Source of the DNA: Ectopseudomonas alcaliphila
Lineage (GTDB): Bacteria; Pseudomonadota; Gammaproteobacteria; Pseudomonadales; Pseudomonadaceae
Direction: 5' to 3'
DNA length: 64,000 nucleotides
Assembly: GCF_900101755.1 (NCBI RefSeq)
Contig: NZ_FNAE01000007.1
Coordinates: 166,921-230,920, forward strand
Positions 55,002-63,262 of the stretch are shown piece after piece. The notes beneath the pieces are model-generated. The model was not told the origin of the DNA, ran no database searches, and was given only the letters and a program-made list of their open reading frames with translations. The translations under genes and the position numbers were made by a program. Position 1 is the stretch's first letter. Each line of letters starts with the position of its first letter.

Positions 55002-55898
55002 CTATACACCCTGGTTCAGCCGGTCGATCAGCGCCCGCACGCTGCCCGGCAGGGCATCCAGCTCGCGTACCAGCATGCTGCGTTCGCGCACCGCCCAGGC
55101 TTCGTCCAGCTGCAGGATCGCCAACTGCATGGTGCAGCTGTGCCTCCGTGCGGCCGATTCGGGAATGATGCCGATGCCGACGCCGCCCTCGATCATCCGG
55201 CATATCGCCTCGAAGCTCGATACCTGGATACGCAGGGCCAGGTTGCCGCCGAGTTTTTCCACCTGTTCGCGCAGAAAGCTCAGCAGGGTGCTGCCCTCGT
55301 GCAGACCGATGTGCTGGTAGGCGAGGGTGTCGTTGAAACTCACCGCCTGCCGCTGCGCCAGCGCATGACCCAGCGGTACCGCCAGTACCAGACGGTCGGT
55401 GCTGAAGTGCAGCACCTGCAGGCCGGGCGCTTGTACCGGACCGGCGATGATGCCCAGATCCGCCGCGCCATCGAGTACGCCACGCACGATGTCGCGGCTG
55501 AGGCGTTCCTGCAGGTCGACGGTGACGCCGGGGCGTTCGGCGAGAAAGCCGGCCAGCACCTCGGGCAGGAATTCGGTCACCGCCGTGGTATTGGCGAAGA
55601 TGCGGATATGCCCGGCGGCGTCGGTGCCGTATTCGGTGAATTCACTCTTCAGGTAATCCACCTGGCGCATGATCAGCCGCGCGTGCTGCAGCAGGCGTTG
55701 CCCTGCTGGCGTCAGCTCGACGCCACGGCTGTCGCGATACAGCAGGCGCGAGCCCAATTGCGCCTCCAGCGCCTTGATCCGTGCGCTGGCGGCGGCCGGC
55801 GAGAGGAATGCCTTGCGCGCGCCCTGAGTCAGGCTGGGCGACTCGGCGATATGGATGAACAGGCGCAGGTCTGGCAGATCGAAGTGCATGGTGGCCAT
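55002..55898 (-). CDS. LysR-family regulator of the itaconate cluster
   Basis: A 298-residue LysR-type regulator, helix-turn-helix at about residues 5-60 (LRLFIHIAESPSLTQGARKA) and an effector domain from about 92. It lies divergent from the itaconyl-CoA hydratase gene, in the same place as the LysR gene beside the P. aeruginosa itaconate cluster. It probably activates the cluster with itaconate or its CoA ester as inducer (inference). Start at 55898, 191 bases from the first catabolic gene. Confidence 0.86.
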   Translation of the reverse strand: MATMHFDLPDLRLFIHIAESPSLTQGARKAFLSPAAASARIKALEAQLGSRLLYRDSRGVELTPAGQRLLQHARLIMRQVDYLKSEFTEYGTDAAGHIRIFANTTAVTEFLPEVLAGFLAERPGVTVDLQERLSRDIVRGVLDGAADLGIIAGPVQAPGLQVLHFSTDRLVLAVPLGHALAQRQAVSFNDTLAYQHIGLHEGSTLLSFLREQVEKLGGNLALRIQVSSFEAICRMIEGGVGIGIIPESAARRHSCTMQLAILQLDEAWAVRERSMLVRELDALPGSVRALIDRLNQGV

Positions 55899-55913
55899 TT
55901 CCTCAGGTCATTC

Positions 55914-55978
55914 GTAGGAGCCCGCTTGCGGGCGATCACTGGCGATCTGCAAAGCATCGCCAGCAAGCTGGCTCCTAC
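55914..55978. repeat. REP/BIME in the regulator-ich gap
   Basis: GTAGGAGCCCGCTTGCGGGC paired with the inverted CCAGCAAGCTGGCTCCTAC. It occupies most of the promoter gap. Confidence 0.78.
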
Positions 55979-56089
55979 ACGATTGGCGTTCAGATTAACC
56001 GAACGCTGGTTTAAATAAATGCGGATTCTCTGAACGCAAGCGGCGTCGCATGCTCCAGCTCACACAAGAACCGAGCTGGAACCTGCCCC

Positions 56090-56917
56090 ATGAGTGATTC
56101 TGCCTTTTCCGCCTGGATCGGTCGTCGCGAAGATGTCCACGACCAACTCAGTCGTAACCTGGTCAAGCGCATCGCCGCCACCTTCGGTGAAATCACACCG
56201 GCCCATGGCGAAGCGCTGCCGCCGCTGTGGCATTGGGCGTTCTTCCAGGAGCCGGTCGCCGAGAACGGTTTGGGCGAGGATGGCCATCCGGCGCGCGGTG
56301 GCTTCCTGCCGCCGGCGGACAACCGCAACCGCATGTGGGCCGGTGGCCGTATCGAGTTCATCCAGCCGCTGCGCGTCGGTGGCGAAGCCAGCCGGGTATC
56401 GACCATCAAGCACATCGAGGAGAAGCACGGCCGCACCGGCGCGCTGCTGTTCGTCACTGTGCAGCACGACTACCTGCAGGACGGCCAACTGGCCATCCGC
56501 GAGGAGCAGGACATCGTCTACCGCGAGCCCAGCCCGCCCAAGGCGAGCAGTGGCGAGCCGCTGGTGGCTGGCGATTGGCGCGAGGCTGTCACGCCGTCCA
56601 GCACTCTGCTGTTTCGCTACAGCGCGGTGACCTTCAACGGCCACCGCATCCACTACGACTGGCCCTACGTCACCGAAACCGAAGGCTATAGCGGCCTGGT
56701 GGTGCACGGCCCGCTGATCGCCACCCTGAACCTGCGCGCCTTCTGTCGCGCGAACCCGCATGCGCGCCTGCGCCGCTTCGCCTATCGCGGCCTGCGCCCG
56801 CTGATCGCACCGCAGCCGTTCGAAGTCGGTGGGCGCATCACCGGCGAGGGCCAGGCCGAGCTGTGGGCGGGCAATGAAGCCGGCCTGGCGCAGCGCGCCG
56901 AGGTGCAATTCGACTGA
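56090..56917 (+). CDS. ich: Itaconyl-CoA hydratase (MaoC/FAS1-like)
   Basis: A 275-residue two-hotdog hydratase: WIGRREDVHDQL start, WHWAFFQEP, and RYSAVTFNGHRIHYDWPYVT then VVHGPLIATL with the catalytic Asp and His. Matches P. aeruginosa Ich, which turns itaconyl-CoA into (S)-citramalyl-CoA. Partners for the route, CoA-transferase and lyase, are downstream. Confidence 0.85.
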   Translation: MSDSAFSAWIGRREDVHDQLSRNLVKRIAATFGEITPAHGEALPPLWHWAFFQEPVAENGLGEDGHPARGGFLPPADNRNRMWAGGRIEFIQPLRVGGEASRVSTIKHIEEKHGRTGALLFVTVQHDYLQDGQLAIREEQDIVYREPSPPKASSGEPLVAGDWREAVTPSSTLLFRYSAVTFNGHRIHYDWPYVTETEGYSGLVVHGPLIATLNLRAFCRANPHARLRRFAYRGLRPLIAPQPFEVGGRITGEGQAELWAGNEAGLAQRAEVQFD

Positions 56918-56921
56918 TTGT

Positions 56922-56971
56922 GTAGCCCGGATGCAATCCGGGAAATCGCTCCCGGATTGCATCCGGGCTAC
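56922..56971. repeat. REP pair after ich
   Basis: GTAGCCCGGATGCAATCCGG and its exact inverse CCGGATTGCATCCGGGCTAC around a short centre; 22-bp arms. Confidence 0.82.
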
Positions 56972-56990
56972 GGCTTACCGAGGAACTGTG

Positions 56991-58154
56991 ATGACCCCCA
57001 ACAACAACGAAGAACTCAACGCCATCCGCGAAGGCGTGCGCGCCCTGTGTGCGGAATTCCCCGCCGAATACTGGCGCAAGATCGATGAGGAGAAGGGCTT
57101 CCCGGAAGCCTTCGTCACAGCGATGACCGAGGCCGGCTGGCTGTCGGCGATGATCCCGGAGGAATACGGCGGCTCGGGCCTGGGCCTGGCCGAGGCCTCG
57201 GTGATCCTCGAGGAGGTCAACCACTGCGGCGGCAACTCCGGCACCATCCACGGGCAGATGTACAACATGTTCACCCTGCTGCGTAACGGCAGTGAGGAGC
57301 AGAAGCGCTATTACCTGCCCAAGCTGGCCAGCGGCGAGCTGCGCCTGCAGTCGATGGGCGTCACCGAACCGACCACCGGCACCGATACCACCAAGATCAA
57401 GACCACCGCCGTGCGCCAGGGCGACAAGTACGTGATCAACGGGCAGAAGGTGTGGATCTCGCGCGTGCAGCATTCCGATCTGATGATCCTGCTGGCGCGC
57501 ACCACGCCGCTGGCCGAGGTGCAGCGCAAGTCCGAAGGCATGTCGATCTTCCTGGTCGACCTGCGCGAAGCCATCGGCAACGGGCTGACCGTGCAGCCGA
57601 TCGCCAACATGGTCAATCACGAGACCAACGAGCTGTTCTTCGACAACCTGGAAATTCCCGCCAGCAGCCTGATCGGCGAGGAGGGCAAGGGCTTTCGCTA
57701 CATTCTCGACGGCCTCAATGCCGAGCGTACGCTGATCGCTGCCGAGTGCATCGGTGACGGCCGCTGGTTTATCGAGAAATCCGCGCAGTACGCCCGTGAC
57801 CGCGTGGTGTTCGGCCGCCCCATCGGGCAGAACCAGGGTGTGCAGTTCCCCATCGCCGAAGCGCATATCGAAATCGAGGCCGCTGACCTGATGCGCTGGC
57901 GCGCCTGCGAGGAATACGACGCCGGGCGCAACGCCGGAGCGGCAGCGAACATGGCCAAGTACCTGGCGGCCAAGGCCAGTTGGGAGGCGGCCAACGCCTG
58001 CCTGCAGACCCACGGCGGCTTCGGTTTCGCCAACGAATACGACGTCGAGCGCAAGTTCCGCGAGACCCGCCTGTACCAGGTGGCGCCGATCTCCACCAAT
58101 CTGATCCTGAGCTACGTGGCCGAGCACTTGCTCGAGCTGCCGCGTTCTTTCTGA
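56991..58154 (+). CDS. Acyl-CoA dehydrogenase family protein
   Basis: A 387-residue FAD enzyme, start ATG 56991 (GAGGAAC upstream). MGVTEPTTGTDTTKIKTTA and VINGQKVWISRVQHSD are FAD/substrate motifs; the mid region AERTLIAAECIG and C-terminal LQTHGGFGFANEYDVERKFR complete the family. The homologue is present in the P. aeruginosa itaconate cluster. Its substrate, possibly a methyl-branched acyl-CoA, is unknown. Confidence 0.88.
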   Translation: MTPNNNEELNAIREGVRALCAEFPAEYWRKIDEEKGFPEAFVTAMTEAGWLSAMIPEEYGGSGLGLAEASVILEEVNHCGGNSGTIHGQMYNMFTLLRNGSEEQKRYYLPKLASGELRLQSMGVTEPTTGTDTTKIKTTAVRQGDKYVINGQKVWISRVQHSDLMILLARTTPLAEVQRKSEGMSIFLVDLREAIGNGLTVQPIANMVNHETNELFFDNLEIPASSLIGEEGKGFRYILDGLNAERTLIAAECIGDGRWFIEKSAQYARDRVVFGRPIGQNQGVQFPIAEAHIEIEAADLMRWRACEEYDAGRNAGAAANMAKYLAAKASWEAANACLQTHGGFGFANEYDVERKFRETRLYQVAPISTNLILSYVAEHLLELPRSF

Positions 58155-58327
58155 GGAGCCTACTTATGAACTGCTGCGCGTCAGCCATGCTGCGTTGTAA
58201 GCGATCTGGGTCGCCAGCCCGGTCGAATGCTCATTTACAACTCGTAAACTCCGCTTCCTCGCCCGCTTACGCGGGGCCGCCATCGGTATTGCCTGGCTCT
58301 AGCTCGCGAGTTCATAAGCAGACTCCT
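58155..58327. repeat. Element B, related to the 54.65 kb element
   Basis: Ends AGGAGCCTACTTATGAACT (58155-58173) and AGTTCATAAGCAGACTCCT (58309-58327) are complementary with two mismatches. The core 58188-58310 matches element A. The end sequences differ from those of A, but each copy stays self-complementary. No gene inside; it lies directly before the ribosome site of the next gene. Confidence 0.65.
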
Positions 58328-58338
58328 GGGAGCTGCTT

Positions 58339-59691
58339 ATGAGCATCAATACCCAACAACTCGCTGCATTCCTCGCTGATCTCGATTACGCGCAGATTCC
58401 CGAGCACGTACTGGACCGCACCGAAGACCTGTTCCTCGACTGGCTGGGCTCGGCCCTGGCCAGCGAGGGCGCGCGGCCGATCCCGCTGTTCGAGGCCTAC
58501 GCGCAGAAGATGGGCCCGGCCGATGGCCCTGCGCGCATCCTGGTCAATGGCCGTGGCACGTCGGCGTACTTCGCGGCGCTGGTCAACGGTGCGTCGTCTC
58601 ATCTAGTGGAGCAGGACGACCTGCACAACAGCTCGGTGCTGCACCCGGCCACCGTGGTCTTCCCGGCCGCTTTAGCGGCGGCGCAGGACCTGGGCAAGTC
58701 CGGCCGCGAGCTGCTGCTGGCCTCGGTGGCCGGCTACGAGGCGGGCATTCGCATCGGCGAATTCCTCGGCCGCTCGCACTACCGCATCTTCCACACCACG
58801 GCCACGGTCGGCACCCTGGCCGCTGCCGTGGCAGTGGGCAAGTTGTTGGACTTCGACCAGCAGCAGTTCGTCCACCTGCTCGGCAACGCCGGCACCCAGG
58901 CCGCCGGGCTCTGGGAGTTCTTGCGCGATGCCGCCGACTCCAAGCAGCTGCATACCGCCAAGGCGGCCGCCGATGGCCTGCTGGCCGCCTACTTCACCGC
59001 GCAGGGCCTGACCGGCGCGCAGAACATTCTCGAAGGCGAGCAGGGCATGGCCGCCGGCATGTCCCGCGATGCCGAGCCAAGCAAGCTGTCGGATCGTCTC
59101 GGTCGGCGCTGGGCGTTGGTGGAAACCTCGTTCAAGTTCCACGCCTCCTGCCGGCACACCCATCCGGCTGCTGACGCGCTGCTCGATCTGATGTGGCGTG
59201 AAGGCCTGCGCCATGAGCAGATCGAGCGCGTCATCGCCCGTGTGCATCAGAGCGCCATCGATGTACTCGGCCGCGTGAAGGTGCCGCAGACCGTGCACCA
59301 GGCCAAATTCTCCATGGGCACCGTGCTCGGCCTGATCGCCGTGCATGGCAAGGCCGGGCTGACCGAGTTCGCCAACCTGGCGCTGCAGGACCCGGCCGTG
59401 GCCGTCTTCCGCGACAAGGTGCATATGCGCCTGGACCCGGAGGTGGATGTGGCCTACCCGCAGCGCTGGCTGGGCCGCGTCGAAGTGATCACCACCGATG
59501 GCCGCACCTTGCGTGGCGCCATCGACGAGCCCAAGGGCGACCCCGGCAACACCCTCAATCGCGTCGAGCTGGAAGACAAGTTCCGCCGCCTGCTGGCCTT
59601 CGCCGGCAAGCGCAGCAGCGATGAGGCGGGTGTGCTGATCGCCAAGGTCTGGCGTCTGCGTGAGACGGACGATCTGCACCAATTGGCCTGA
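58339..59691 (+). CDS. MmgE/PrpD family protein
   Basis: A 450-residue all-helical/alpha-beta protein of the MmgE/PrpD family (2-methylcitrate dehydratase-related). LDWLGSALASEGARP, then HSSVLHPATVVFPAALAAAQ-like region (NSSVLHPATVVFPAALAAA) and FKFHASCRHTHPAADALLDL are typical. It may handle a citramalate or methylcitrate-like intermediate; family name is certain, the reaction is not. ATG has GGAGCTGCTT upstream. Confidence 0.86.
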   Translation: MSINTQQLAAFLADLDYAQIPEHVLDRTEDLFLDWLGSALASEGARPIPLFEAYAQKMGPADGPARILVNGRGTSAYFAALVNGASSHLVEQDDLHNSSVLHPATVVFPAALAAAQDLGKSGRELLLASVAGYEAGIRIGEFLGRSHYRIFHTTATVGTLAAAVAVGKLLDFDQQQFVHLLGNAGTQAAGLWEFLRDAADSKQLHTAKAAADGLLAAYFTAQGLTGAQNILEGEQGMAAGMSRDAEPSKLSDRLGRRWALVETSFKFHASCRHTHPAADALLDLMWREGLRHEQIERVIARVHQSAIDVLGRVKVPQTVHQAKFSMGTVLGLIAVHGKAGLTEFANLALQDPAVAVFRDKVHMRLDPEVDVAYPQRWLGRVEVITTDGRTLRGAIDEPKGDPGNTLNRVELEDKFRRLLAFAGKRSSDEAGVLIAKVWRLRETDDLHQLA

Positions 59692-59707
59692 TGAGAACAG
59701 CCAATCT

Positions 59708-59797
59708 GTAGGAGCGGATTTATCCGCGAATGCAATGTGTTAGGCGCTGCAGTTGTGTGGGATTGACATACGTCTTCGCGGATAAATCCGCTCCTAC
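59708..59797. repeat. REP pair after the MmgE/PrpD gene
   Basis: GTAGGAGCGGATTTATCCGC at 59708 with an exact inverse GCGGATAAATCCGCTCCTAC ending at 59797; arms 23 bases, 44-base spacer. Confidence 0.85.
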
Positions 59798-59835
59798 AAG
59801 GATGCTGTGGCGCCCGAGTAAATGAGGTTTTCGAC

Positions 59836-61035
59836 ATGACTCAAAGTAATCCTCGGCCACTGGATGGCATCATCGTGGTCAGCCTGGAGCACGCCATCGC
59901 CGCGCCGTTCTGCACCCGTCAACTCGCCGACCTCGGTGCGCGGGTGATCAAGGTCGAGCGCCCTGGCAGCGGCGATTTCGCCCGTGGCTATGACGAGCGC
60001 GTCAGCGGTCTGGCCTCGCATTTCGTCTGGACCAACCGCTCCAAGGAAAGCCTGACCCTCGACCTCAAGCAGGACGAGGCCACACAAGTGCTCGATAGCC
60101 TGCTGGCCAAGGCCGACGTGCTGGTGCAGAACCTCGCGCCCGGCGCCGCCGCGCGCATGGGCCTGTCGTTCGAGGCGTTGCACCAACGCTTTCCCCAACT
60201 GATCGTCTGCGACATCTCCGGCTACGGCGAGGGCGGCCCGTACGAGCAGAAGAAGGCCTATGACCTGCTGATCCAGAGCGAGGGCGGATTTCTCTCCGTC
60301 ACTGGTGGGCCGGGAGAGGAGGAGATGGCCAAGGCCGGCTGCTCCATCGCCGATATCGCCGCCGGCATGTACGCCTACACCGGTGTGCTGTCGGCGCTGA
60401 TGCTGCGCGGCAAGACCGGTGTCGGCAGCCGCGTCGACGTGTCGATGCTGGAAAGCCTGGTCGAATGGATGGGCTACCCGCTGTACTACGCCTACAACGG
60501 CGCCACGCCGCCACCGCGTGCAGGCGCTGCGCACTCGACCATCTATCCCTACGGCCCGTTCCCGGCCGGCGATGGCGGCACGGTGATGCTCGGCTTGCAG
60601 AACGAGCGCGAATGGCAGGCGTTCTGCGCCAGGGTGCTGGAGCAGCCGGAGCTGGCCAGCGACGAGCGCTTTTCCGCCAACTCCAAGCGCTCGGCCAACC
60701 GCAGTGAGCTACGCGCGCTGATCGTCGGGGCCTTCTCGCACATGAGTACCGCGCAGGTCATCGAGCGTCTGGAGCAGGCGCAGATCGCCAATGCCCAGGT
60801 CAACGACATGGCTGGCGTCTGGGCCCATCCGCAGCTTGAAGCGCGCGGGCGCTGGCGCCAGGTCGCCAGCCCCAGCGGCAGCCTGCCGGCGCTGTTGCCC
60901 CCCGGGCGCAACAACGCCTTCGAACCGCGCATGGACGCCATTCCGGCGCTGGGCCAGCACACCGATGCGCTGCTCGCCGAGCTGGGCTACGGCGCTGGCG
61001 ACATCCAGCGCTTGCATCAGCAGGGGGCCGTATGA
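59836..61035 (+). CDS. ict: Class III CoA-transferase, itaconate-type
   Basis: A 399-residue CaiB/BaiF family III CoA-transferase (opening PLDGIIVVSLEHAIAAPFCT; ADLGARVIKVERPGSGDFAR; DISGYGEGGPYEQKKAYDLL). The Asp in LVQNLAPGAAARMG-neighbouring DLLIQSEGG motif is the usual acyl acceptor. In P. aeruginosa the equivalent Ict transfers CoA from succinyl-CoA to itaconate. Only order and family support it here. Confidence 0.85.
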   Translation: MTQSNPRPLDGIIVVSLEHAIAAPFCTRQLADLGARVIKVERPGSGDFARGYDERVSGLASHFVWTNRSKESLTLDLKQDEATQVLDSLLAKADVLVQNLAPGAAARMGLSFEALHQRFPQLIVCDISGYGEGGPYEQKKAYDLLIQSEGGFLSVTGGPGEEEMAKAGCSIADIAAGMYAYTGVLSALMLRGKTGVGSRVDVSMLESLVEWMGYPLYYAYNGATPPPRAGAAHSTIYPYGPFPAGDGGTVMLGLQNEREWQAFCARVLEQPELASDERFSANSKRSANRSELRALIVGAFSHMSTAQVIERLEQAQIANAQVNDMAGVWAHPQLEARGRWRQVASPSGSLPALLPPGRNNAFEPRMDAIPALGQHTDALLAELGYGAGDIQRLHQQGAV

Positions 61036-61043
61036 CTTCGACC

Positions 61044-61111
61044 GTAGCCCGGATGCAGTCCGGGAGTTTCCTGGCTGCCATCAGACCGCTCCCGGATTTC
61101 ATCCGGGCTAC
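61044..61111. repeat. REP pair after ict
   Basis: GTAGCCCGGATGCAGTCCGG and the inverted CCGGATTTCATCCGGGCTAC. Confidence 0.8.
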
Positions 61112-61125
61112 GCGCCGCAAGTCGC

Positions 61126-61160
61126 TGCGTAGGGTGGACGACGCTCTTTTCGTCCACCAG
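61126..61160. repeat. REP element (GTAGGGTGGA class)
   Basis: GCGTAGGGTGGACGACGC followed by TTTTCGTCCACCAG; the same class as 13414-13467, with compensating base changes in both arms. Confidence 0.75.
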
Positions 61161-61210
61161 TCGCCCGCCAAACGCGCAGCGCAAACGCCCGCGTTTGATG
61201 AGGACAGATC

Positions 61211-62032
61211 ATGAGCAAACCGATCATTCGCAGCGCCCTGTTCGTACCGGCGAGTCGCCCGGAGCGCATTGCCAAGGCGCTCGCCGTTGGTGCCGACGCG
61301 GTCATCGTCGACCTGGAAGACGCCGTGCAGGAGAGCCTGAAGGTCGAGGCGCGGGCCCATCTCGATGCCTTTCTCATGGCCAATCCAAAAGCCCGGTTGC
61401 AGGTACGGATCAACGCGCCGGAACACGCCGGGCATGGCGCTGATATCGATCTCTGCGCGCGTCATGCCGGTGTGGTCGGCGTGCTGCTTCCCAAGGTGGA
61501 GAGTGCTGCTCAGGTGGCAAGGGTGGCGGCCTGCGGCAAGCCGGTGTGGCCGATCATCGAGAGTGCGGCGGGTTTGCTGGCTCTGGCGGAAATCGCTCGC
61601 GGCGAAGGCGTCGAGCGGCTGTCCTTCGGTGCCCTCGACCTGGGTCTGGACCTCGGCCTCAGCAGCGGCAGCGCGGCAGCCGAACGCATCCTCGATCAGG
61701 CCCGTTACGCCTTGCTGCTGCATTCGCGCACGGCGGGTCTGGCAGCGCCACTGGACAGTGTATTTCCCGCCATCGAGGACCGCGACGGCCTTGCCCGCAC
61801 CGCGCGCGATGCCCGTGACATGGGTTTCGACGGCCTGTTGTGCATCCACCCCAAACAGGTCGAAGTCATTCATCGCGCATTGTGCCCGGCCGAAGAGGAA
61901 CTGGCCTGGGCGCGGCGGGTGATGGCCGCCGCTAGCAGCGGTGAAGGGGTGTTCGTGGTCGACGGCCAGATGGTCGACGCTCCCGTACTCGGTCGCGCTC
62001 GTCGCCTGCTGCAGCGGGCAGGCGAACCGTAG
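61211..62032 (+). CDS. ccl: Citramalyl-CoA lyase (CitE-like)
   Basis: A 273-residue HpcH/HpaI-CitE family protein (RSALFVPASRPERIAKALAV; AVIVDLEDAVQESLK; RINAPEHAGHGADIDL; IHPKQVEVIHRAL). It carries out the last itaconate step, citramalyl-CoA to acetyl-CoA and pyruvate, in P. aeruginosa. Metal-binding Glu and Asp are in the VDLEDAV and LSFGALDLGLDLGL segments. Its TAG stop lies inside a REP element. Confidence 0.85.
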   Translation: MSKPIIRSALFVPASRPERIAKALAVGADAVIVDLEDAVQESLKVEARAHLDAFLMANPKARLQVRINAPEHAGHGADIDLCARHAGVVGVLLPKVESAAQVARVAACGKPVWPIIESAAGLLALAEIARGEGVERLSFGALDLGLDLGLSSGSAAAERILDQARYALLLHSRTAGLAAPLDSVFPAIEDRDGLARTARDARDMGFDGLLCIHPKQVEVIHRALCPAEEELAWARRVMAAASSGEGVFVVDGQMVDAPVLGRARRLLQRAGEP

Positions 62033-62086
62033 GAGCCCGCTTGCGGGCGATGTTTCTCAGCAGATCGCCGGCAAGCCGGCTCCTAC
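62029..62086. repeat. REP pair overlapping the ccl stop
   Basis: GTAGGAGCCCGCTTGCGGGC with an inverted partner GCCGGCAAGCCGGCTCCTAC. The first bases supply the ccl stop codon. Confidence 0.82.
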
Positions 62087-62162
62087 AAAAAACGGCTGGC
62101 TGCAGCGGCAGTCAGCCACCTTGTAACCACGTACCAGCCAACAAAAACAATGAGGTAACGTC

Positions 62163-63158
62163 ATGTTCAAACTCACCGCCAAGGCGCTCGCCTGCGCCGC
62201 CATCCTCTCCTGTGCCGGCCTGGTACAGGCTGCCGATGAGCCCATCCTGATCAAGTTCGCCCACGTGGTGGCGGACAACACGCCCAAGGGCCAGGGCGCG
62301 CTGCTGTTCAAGAAACTGGCCGAAGAGCGTCTGCCGGGGCGGGTGAAGGTGGAGGTCTATCCCAACTCCTCGCTGTTCGGCGATGGCAAGGAAATGGAGG
62401 CGCTGCTGCTTGGCGACGTGCAGATGCTGGCGCCGTCGCTGGCCAAGTTCGAGCAGTACGCCAAGCCGGTGCAGATCTTCGACCTGCCATTTCTGTTCGA
62501 CAACATGGAGGCTGTCGATCGTTTCCAGGCCAGCCCCGAGGGCCGTGGACTGCTGACTTCCATGGAGGACAAGAACATCACCGGCCTGGCCTACTGGCAC
62601 AACGGGTTGAAGGTGATGTCGGCCAACAAGCCGCTGCGTGATCCGGCCGACGCCCGTGGTCTGAAGTTCCGCGTGCAGGCTTCGGCGGTGCTGGAGGAGC
62701 AGTTCAAGGCGGTGCGCGCCAACCCGCGCAAGATGAGTTTCGCCGAGGTCTATCAGGGCCTGCAGACCGGCGTGGTCAACGGCACCGAGAACACCTGGTC
62801 GAACTACTTCAGCCAGAAGGTGCATGAGGTGCAGAAGTACATGACCGAATCCGACCATGGCCTGATCGACTACATGGTGATCACCAACACCAAGTTCTGG
62901 AAGGGCCTGCCGGATGACGTGCGCGGCGAGCTGGAAACCATCATGGCCGAGGTTTCCGTCGAGGTGAACAAGCAGGCTGACGAACTCAACCGCACGGCCA
63001 AAGAGGATATCGCCAAGGCCGGTACCACCGAGATCATCGAGCTGACCCCGCAGCAGCGCGCCGAATGGCGTGAGGCCATGCGCCCGGTGTGGCAGAAGTT
63101 CGAGAAGGAGATCGGCGCCGAGCTGATCCAGGCGGCGGAGAAGTCCAACCAGGGTTGA
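62163..63158 (+). CDS. dctP: TRAP transporter solute-binding protein (DctP)
   Basis: A 331-residue periplasmic binding protein with a signal peptide (MFKLTAKALACAAILSCAGL, cut after VQA). LIKFAHVVADNTPKGQGALL, the acid-binding Arg region LKFRVQASAVLEEQF and ATPFWKG-like EVYQGLQTGVVNGTENTWSN are typical of C4-dicarboxylate TRAP binders. Itaconate or a related acid is a sensible ligand. Unlike P. aeruginosa, no dctQ or dctM follows; the next gene is on the other strand after a terminator. Confidence 0.9.
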   Translation: MFKLTAKALACAAILSCAGLVQAADEPILIKFAHVVADNTPKGQGALLFKKLAEERLPGRVKVEVYPNSSLFGDGKEMEALLLGDVQMLAPSLAKFEQYAKPVQIFDLPFLFDNMEAVDRFQASPEGRGLLTSMEDKNITGLAYWHNGLKVMSANKPLRDPADARGLKFRVQASAVLEEQFKAVRANPRKMSFAEVYQGLQTGVVNGTENTWSNYFSQKVHEVQKYMTESDHGLIDYMVITNTKFWKGLPDDVRGELETIMAEVSVEVNKQADELNRTAKEDIAKAGTTEIIELTPQQRAEWREAMRPVWQKFEKEIGAELIQAAEKSNQG

Positions 63159-63176
63159 CCGTTCACCCTGGCATGA

Positions 63177-63203
63177 AAACGCCCGGCTTGTGCCGGGCGT
63201 TTT
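63177..63203. terminator. Terminator between dctP and the lyase gene
   Basis: AAAACGCCCGGC-TTGT-GCCGGGCGTTTT; A and T tracts on both sides allow termination of both converging transcripts. Confidence 0.88.
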
Positions 63204-63262
63204 CGTGTCGAATGAGGGCGTCGCGGCTAAAGCCCCTCCCACAATATTGGCGGGGCGAGGCC

